Assembly: GCA_947628305.1 (NCBI GenBank)
Contig: CANQZG010000002.1
Coordinates: 62,001 to 126,000 of the forward strand
Direction: 5' to 3'
DNA length: 64,000 nt
Origin: an uncultured Muribaculaceae bacterium
Lineage (GTDB): Bacteria; Bacteroidota; Bacteroidia; Bacteroidales; Muribaculaceae
Part shown: positions 60,592 to 64,000 of the stretch, piece by piece
How the letters are laid out: each line of letters begins with the position of its first letter
Numbering within the stretch: the first letter of the stretch is position 1
Position numbers and translations under genes: made by a program
Notes under the pieces: generated by a model
The model's database searches: none
The model's input: only the letters and a program-made list of their open reading frames with translations
What the model was told of the DNA's origin: nothing

Positions 60592-62349
60592 TTATACCGT
60601 GTAATCAATCAGCGGGGTGGGGTTGAGGTATCCGATGTGTCCGCTCTCCTTGCCGGCGTCGGCTGCGAGCTGTACGTCGATAATCGCGGGTTTCTTGGAT
60701 GCAATCGCCTCGGTGAGAGCCTTTGACAGTTCATCGGGTGTGGTTACATAGTAGTTGGCGACACCGAACACTTCGCCCATCTTGTCATAACGGGCCTGCA
60801 GGTCAAGTGTAGTGGGGGCCGGGTCGCTCTCGACACGCGGGTCGGTGCTCGGGTTTACGCCGATGTTATTATAGATACCGCCGTTGTTGAGCACAACCAC
60901 AGTCACGGGGAGCTTGAAACGGCATATAGTGGCGAAGTCCATGCCGGAGAACCCGAATGCCGAATCCCCCTCGACGGCGACAACCTGTTTCCCTGTGGAA
61001 ACGGCTGCGCCGATGGCCGAACCCATGCCCATACCCATGATTGCCCATGTCGCGCAGTCCACGCGGTGACGGGGTAGTGACATGTCGATGGCATCGCGTG
61101 TGTCGTCAAGTGTGTTCGCGCCCTCGTTGACAAGAATAACATCGGGGTTAGCCTCTATTATAGGCTTGATTGCACTTAGTGCGCTCCAATGGTTCATAGG
61201 CGACAGCGGGGCTGCTGCGGTGAGACGTTCCGAGAATTTCACGTTCTTGGCCTTTGTCTCGGCCTGTAATGATGTCACCCAAGCCGGGTCGGCTTGCATC
61301 TTCTTCCCGTCCATCGCTGCAAGGATGGCGTCAAGCGACTGTCCCATATCTCCCACTACCGGGGCGGCGATAGGCACGTTTACATCGATTTCCTGTGGCT
61401 CGACATCGAGTTGTATGAATTTTATGGCCGGATTCCACTTGCCTTTGCCGAATGACAGCATCCAGTTGAGACGTGCTCCTATTACCATCACGACATCGGC
61501 CTCCTTCATTATGGTTGAGCGGCATGAAAGTGCGCTCAACGGGCCGTTGTCAGGCATCAGTCCTTTAGCCATTGACATTGGCAGATAGGGGATGTTGTAA
61601 GTCTCGATGAGTTTCTTGATTTTGTCATCGACTTGAGCGTAGGCTGCGCCTTTGCCAAGCAGGATTGCCGGACGTTTGGCTGACAGTAGTGTCTCTGCGG
61701 CGCGTTGTACGGCATCGGCGTTGGGTGATACGGGGGAATATAGGTCGACAGGCTGATAGAATAGTTTCTCGGCGTCCTCCCGGTTCATGATTTCGGCGAG
61801 TGCCGGGGTCGTCATGTCAATATATACACCACCGGGACGGCCTGACACTGCGGCGCGGTAGGCGCGGGCGACAGCCGAAGGTATGTCCTTGGCATGGCTG
61901 CATCGGAAAGCCGCCTTTACAAGGGGACGTGCGGTGTTAAGTTGGTCGAGTTCCTCGTATGTCCCCATCTTCATATCCACCATTGTCGGGTCGGAGGCAC
62001 CTGAAATCTGTATCATCGGGTAACAGTTGACCGTGGCGTTGGCTGTCGCGGTCAGGCCGTTCATGAAGCCGAGCGATGAAACTGTCAGCAGCACTCCCGG
62101 TGTCTTGGTTAAATACCCGTGTGTTGCGGCGGCCATGCCGGCCTGTTGTTCAAATCGGAATCCCACGAACTTGATGCCTACTTTCTGCATTGCGTATGCG
62201 GCCTCTGTCACGGGAATGCCCACCAGGCCGTAGACAGTAGGAATCTCGAGACGTTTTAACGCCTCGGCGAGAATATACATGCCGGTCACTTGCTCCGGGA
62301 AATGGGGAGTTTGCGGAGTGACGGCAGGGGTTGTTGTAGGTGTGCCCAT
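60592..62349 (-). CDS. oxc: Oxalyl-CoA decarboxylase
   Basis: 585 residues; TPP-dependent, splits oxalyl-CoA to formyl-CoA and CO2. Catalytic Glu in GFRFEQQAGMAAATHGY; GDSAFGFSGMDFATICRF and VVVLNNGGIYNNIG form the TPP-metal motif; DTRDAIDMSLPRHRVDCATW matches Oxc active-site tail regions. Length fits (about 565-570 in Oxalobacter). Works with Frc, encoded directly upstream. The start ATG is preceded by 113 bases that hold a hairpin. Confidence 0.95.
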   Translation of the reverse strand: MGTPTTTPAVTPQTPHFPEQVTGMYILAEALKRLEIPTVYGLVGIPVTEAAYAMQKVGIKFVGFRFEQQAGMAAATHGYLTKTPGVLLTVSSLGFMNGLTATANATVNCYPMIQISGASDPTMVDMKMGTYEELDQLNTARPLVKAAFRCSHAKDIPSAVARAYRAAVSGRPGGVYIDMTTPALAEIMNREDAEKLFYQPVDLYSPVSPNADAVQRAAETLLSAKRPAILLGKGAAYAQVDDKIKKLIETYNIPYLPMSMAKGLMPDNGPLSALSCRSTIMKEADVVMVIGARLNWMLSFGKGKWNPAIKFIQLDVEPQEIDVNVPIAAPVVGDMGQSLDAILAAMDGKKMQADPAWVTSLQAETKAKNVKFSERLTAAAPLSPMNHWSALSAIKPIIEANPDVILVNEGANTLDDTRDAIDMSLPRHRVDCATWAIMGMGMGSAIGAAVSTGKQVVAVEGDSAFGFSGMDFATICRFKLPVTVVVLNNGGIYNNIGVNPSTDPRVESDPAPTTLDLQARYDKMGEVFGVANYYVTTPDELSKALTEAIASKKPAIIDVQLAADAGKESGHIGYLNPTPLIDYTV

Positions 62350-62387
62350 AAATCTTATACTTTTAATTAAAATGAGTTTGAATAGTG

Positions 62388-62441
62388 AAAGGCTTGCGGG
62401 GTAGCATTGCAGTCAAGTGCCTTTGCCTCCCGCAAGCCTTT
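62388..62441 (-). terminator. Hairpin between frc and oxc
   Basis: AAAGGCTTGCGGG (62388-62400) and CCCGCAAGCCTTT (62429-62441) pair perfectly over 13 bp around a 28-base loop. On the reverse strand it lies after the frc stop and before oxc. It may stop part of the transcription or protect mRNA ends. Confidence 0.6.
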
Positions 62442-62462
62442 AGTTGATATATGCCTACGCGG

Positions 62463-63758
62463 TTACTTTGCAGCTGCGGGCATCGGGGCGGTTGTGCCGT
62501 TCTTTGCAAACTCTGCAATCTGGTCGGCGGTATATCCTAACTCGGTAAGAACCTCCTCGGTGTTTCCTCCAAGTTCGGGACACGGGCCGTATGTCGGCTG
62601 ATAGTTTGAAATCGTGAATGGACATCCCACGGTCACAAATTCACCGATTTTACCGCCTTGGTTGATTTTGACAAGTGTATTGCCATCGTAAGCCGTTTCG
62701 TCATCCATGATTTCCTTGGTCGACATCACGGGGCCTACAGGTATGCCGAATTTTGACAGCATGGCTGTGACCTCATATTTATCCTTGTCAATACAGAATC
62801 CCTGGATGCGTTGGATGATTTCCTGTTTGTGGCGGTCACGCGCATCGGCGGTATTGTAGTCAGGATTGGTGAGCCAGTCTTCAAAACCGAGACCTTTGCA
62901 TGCGAGTTCAAACTCCTTGGCACCACGTTGCAGGATGACGTAAACGTATGCGTTGGGGTCGGTTTCCCATCCTTTACATTTGTAGGTCCATCCGAGCACC
63001 CCTGAACCCTCGGTGTTGCCTGAACGGGGAACGAAATCGCCGAATTTTCCGTCGGGATACTGTGGGAACTGTGTGAGGTAACCAATCTTGTCAAGGGTCA
63101 GCTGGTCACGGGTCTTGATACGGCACAGGTTCAAGCATGCGTTGTGCATCGACTGATATACATACGAGCCTTCTCCCGTTTTTTCACGTTGAGCCAAGGC
63201 GGCGAGCAAGCCTATTGTAAGGTGCATGCCGGTGTTTGAGTCTCCAAGGGCAGCCCCACTCTGTGTCGGGACGTTATATTCGCCTTCGTACCAACCTGTT
63301 GTCGAGGCGGCCGCTGCGGTCACCTGAGCAATAGGCTCGTAAGCCTTGAGGTCTTTGAATTTGGATGAAACCGGGAATCCTTTGATTGTGCCGTAGATAC
63401 AACGGGGGTTGAGCGCATGCACGGCCTCCCAGCTGAAACCGAGTTTATCCATTGCTCCCGGGTGAAGGTTCTCGACAAATATATCGGCCTCTTTTATAAG
63501 TTTGGTGAGAATTTCTTTTCCATCGGGGGTCTTGGCGTCAAGGGCGAGTGATTTCTTGTCGCTGTTGAGCTGTAGGAAATAATAACTTGGCAGGGTGGGG
63601 TCAAACTGGAGTTCCTTACGGGTGGCGTCACCCACACCGGGACGTTCTATTTTGATAACCTCGGCACCGAGCCAAGCGAGCATTTGTGTACATGAAGGGC
63701 CTGATTGTACTTCGGTGAAGTCAACAACCTTGATGCCTTGAAGTGGAGCAGTGTTCAT
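62463..63758 (-). CDS. frc: Formyl-CoA:oxalate CoA-transferase
   Basis: 431 residues, class III CoA transferase; moves CoA from formyl-CoA to oxalate. Start PLQGIKVVDFTEVQSGPSCTQMLAWLGAEVIKIERP, catalytic Asp173 in GAALGDSNTGMHL, and YVYQSMHNACLNLCRIKTRDQ. Length matches Frc (about 428). First gene of the cluster; no canonical TAnnTTTG box is seen upstream. Confidence 0.95.
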   Translation of the reverse strand: MNTAPLQGIKVVDFTEVQSGPSCTQMLAWLGAEVIKIERPGVGDATRKELQFDPTLPSYYFLQLNSDKKSLALDAKTPDGKEILTKLIKEADIFVENLHPGAMDKLGFSWEAVHALNPRCIYGTIKGFPVSSKFKDLKAYEPIAQVTAAAASTTGWYEGEYNVPTQSGAALGDSNTGMHLTIGLLAALAQREKTGEGSYVYQSMHNACLNLCRIKTRDQLTLDKIGYLTQFPQYPDGKFGDFVPRSGNTEGSGVLGWTYKCKGWETDPNAYVYVILQRGAKEFELACKGLGFEDWLTNPDYNTADARDRHKQEIIQRIQGFCIDKDKYEVTAMLSKFGIPVGPVMSTKEIMDDETAYDGNTLVKINQGGKIGEFVTVGCPFTISNYQPTYGPCPELGGNTEEVLTELGYTADQIAEFAKNGTTAPMPAAAK

Positions 63759-63841
63759 AATTGTCAGTATTTATTAGTCTGTTAAAATTTTACGCAACTT
63801 TTTGTGTGTAACTTGATTTTATAAATACTAAACAACCGTGG

Positions 63842-63878
63842 AATAGAAAAGGTTGCCCGTCGGGCAACCTTTTCTATT
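63842..63878. terminator. Strong hairpin upstream of frc
   Basis: Perfect inverted repeat of 18-base arms AATAGAAAAGGTTGCCCG and CGGGCAACCTTTTCTATT. With T-runs on both strands, it is a likely terminator for a gene beyond the window, or bidirectional. Confidence 0.8.
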
Positions 63879-63922
63879 TCTAAGAGTGTGTTGAGCTTTA
63901 ACAGTCAGAAATTTTATGCGGA

Positions 63923-64000
63923 GTCTTGGAATGATTTTGGCCATGCAGCCGAGGGAGCGATGCGGGCATCGTGACCGAGGCAAAGGGACAAAAGCGTCCA
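63923..64000. repeat. GATGCGGGCATC-family intergenic repeat, copy B (cut at the window edge)
   Basis: Aligns with 8886-8980 (see that entry): GTCTTGG, TGATTTTGG, GATGCGGGCATC with GATGC/GCATC inverted repeat, TGACCG and CAAAAGC. It differs by small substitutions and one 1-2 base gap. Confidence 0.65.

Overview
The window looks like chromosome from a gut Bacteroidales bacterium, most likely Muribaculaceae (formerly S24-7). Three things point there. Promoter-like boxes have the Bacteroidetes form (TTTG, about 19-22 bases, then TAnnTTTG) with almost no Shine-Dalgarno signal. Many protein families are Bacteroidetes-typical (BACON, PCMD, DUF4493, DUF4923, the short MreB-MreC-MreD-PBP2-RodA operon). 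An oxalate-degradation cluster (frc, oxc) is present, a trait known in Muribaculaceae. The species assignment is inference; no 16S gene is present.

Layout. 1-1.6 kb: a cut-off type II NADH dehydrogenase and a VanX-like dipeptidase. 1.7-8.8 kb: a large TPR protein convergent with a three-gene envelope operon (PEGA, BACON, LPP20/NTF2-like). 9-15 kb: a GNAT enzyme, a ROK sugar kinase, a DUF3332 lipoprotein behind a heptamer repeat, then outer-membrane protein-purM-lytic transglycosylase. 15.3-17.6 kb: a GHL10-type glycosidase and a GT2 glycosyltransferase. 17.6-24.3 kb: DUF4923, then a tight four-gene surface operon (DUF4493/PCMD protein, two paralogous beta-barrels, PCMD lipoprotein). 24.5-27.4 kb: TraB/GumN protein, ABC exporter ATPase and permease, GntR regulator. 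27.7-32 kb: M3 peptidase and TPR protein. 32.1-35.3 kb: tgt, an LptF/LptG permease, a lone tyrosine recombinase. 35.4-41.6 kb: small membrane protein, M23 peptidase, ndk, and a LysE-CBM9-ispD-recG operon. 41.7-49.8 kb: purH plus the rod-shape operon, and flavodoxin. 50-55.7 kb: a three-gene RND efflux pump. 55.8 kb: tRNA-His. 55.9-63.8 kb: nifJ, an AEC carrier, oxc and frc.

How genes work together. Most of the window is ordinary housekeeping and envelope biology. frc, oxc and the AEC carrier make a plausible oxalate-uptake and decarboxylation pathway; nifJ beside them supplies central carbon metabolism. MreBCD-PBP2-RodA builds the lateral wall. The two envelope operons (3.8-8.8 kb and 18.5-24.3 kb) are the best candidates for undescribed systems.

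Between genes there is a dense set of palindromic repeats: a GTAGGGACGCGCC hairpin family at five loci, a GATGCGGGCATC family at two loci, a promoter-carrying tandem repeat, and perfect 30-38 base palindromes. Several promoters sit only 4-8 bases from the ATG, suggesting leaderless mRNAs. I saw no CRISPR array, insertion sequence, prophage or rRNA.
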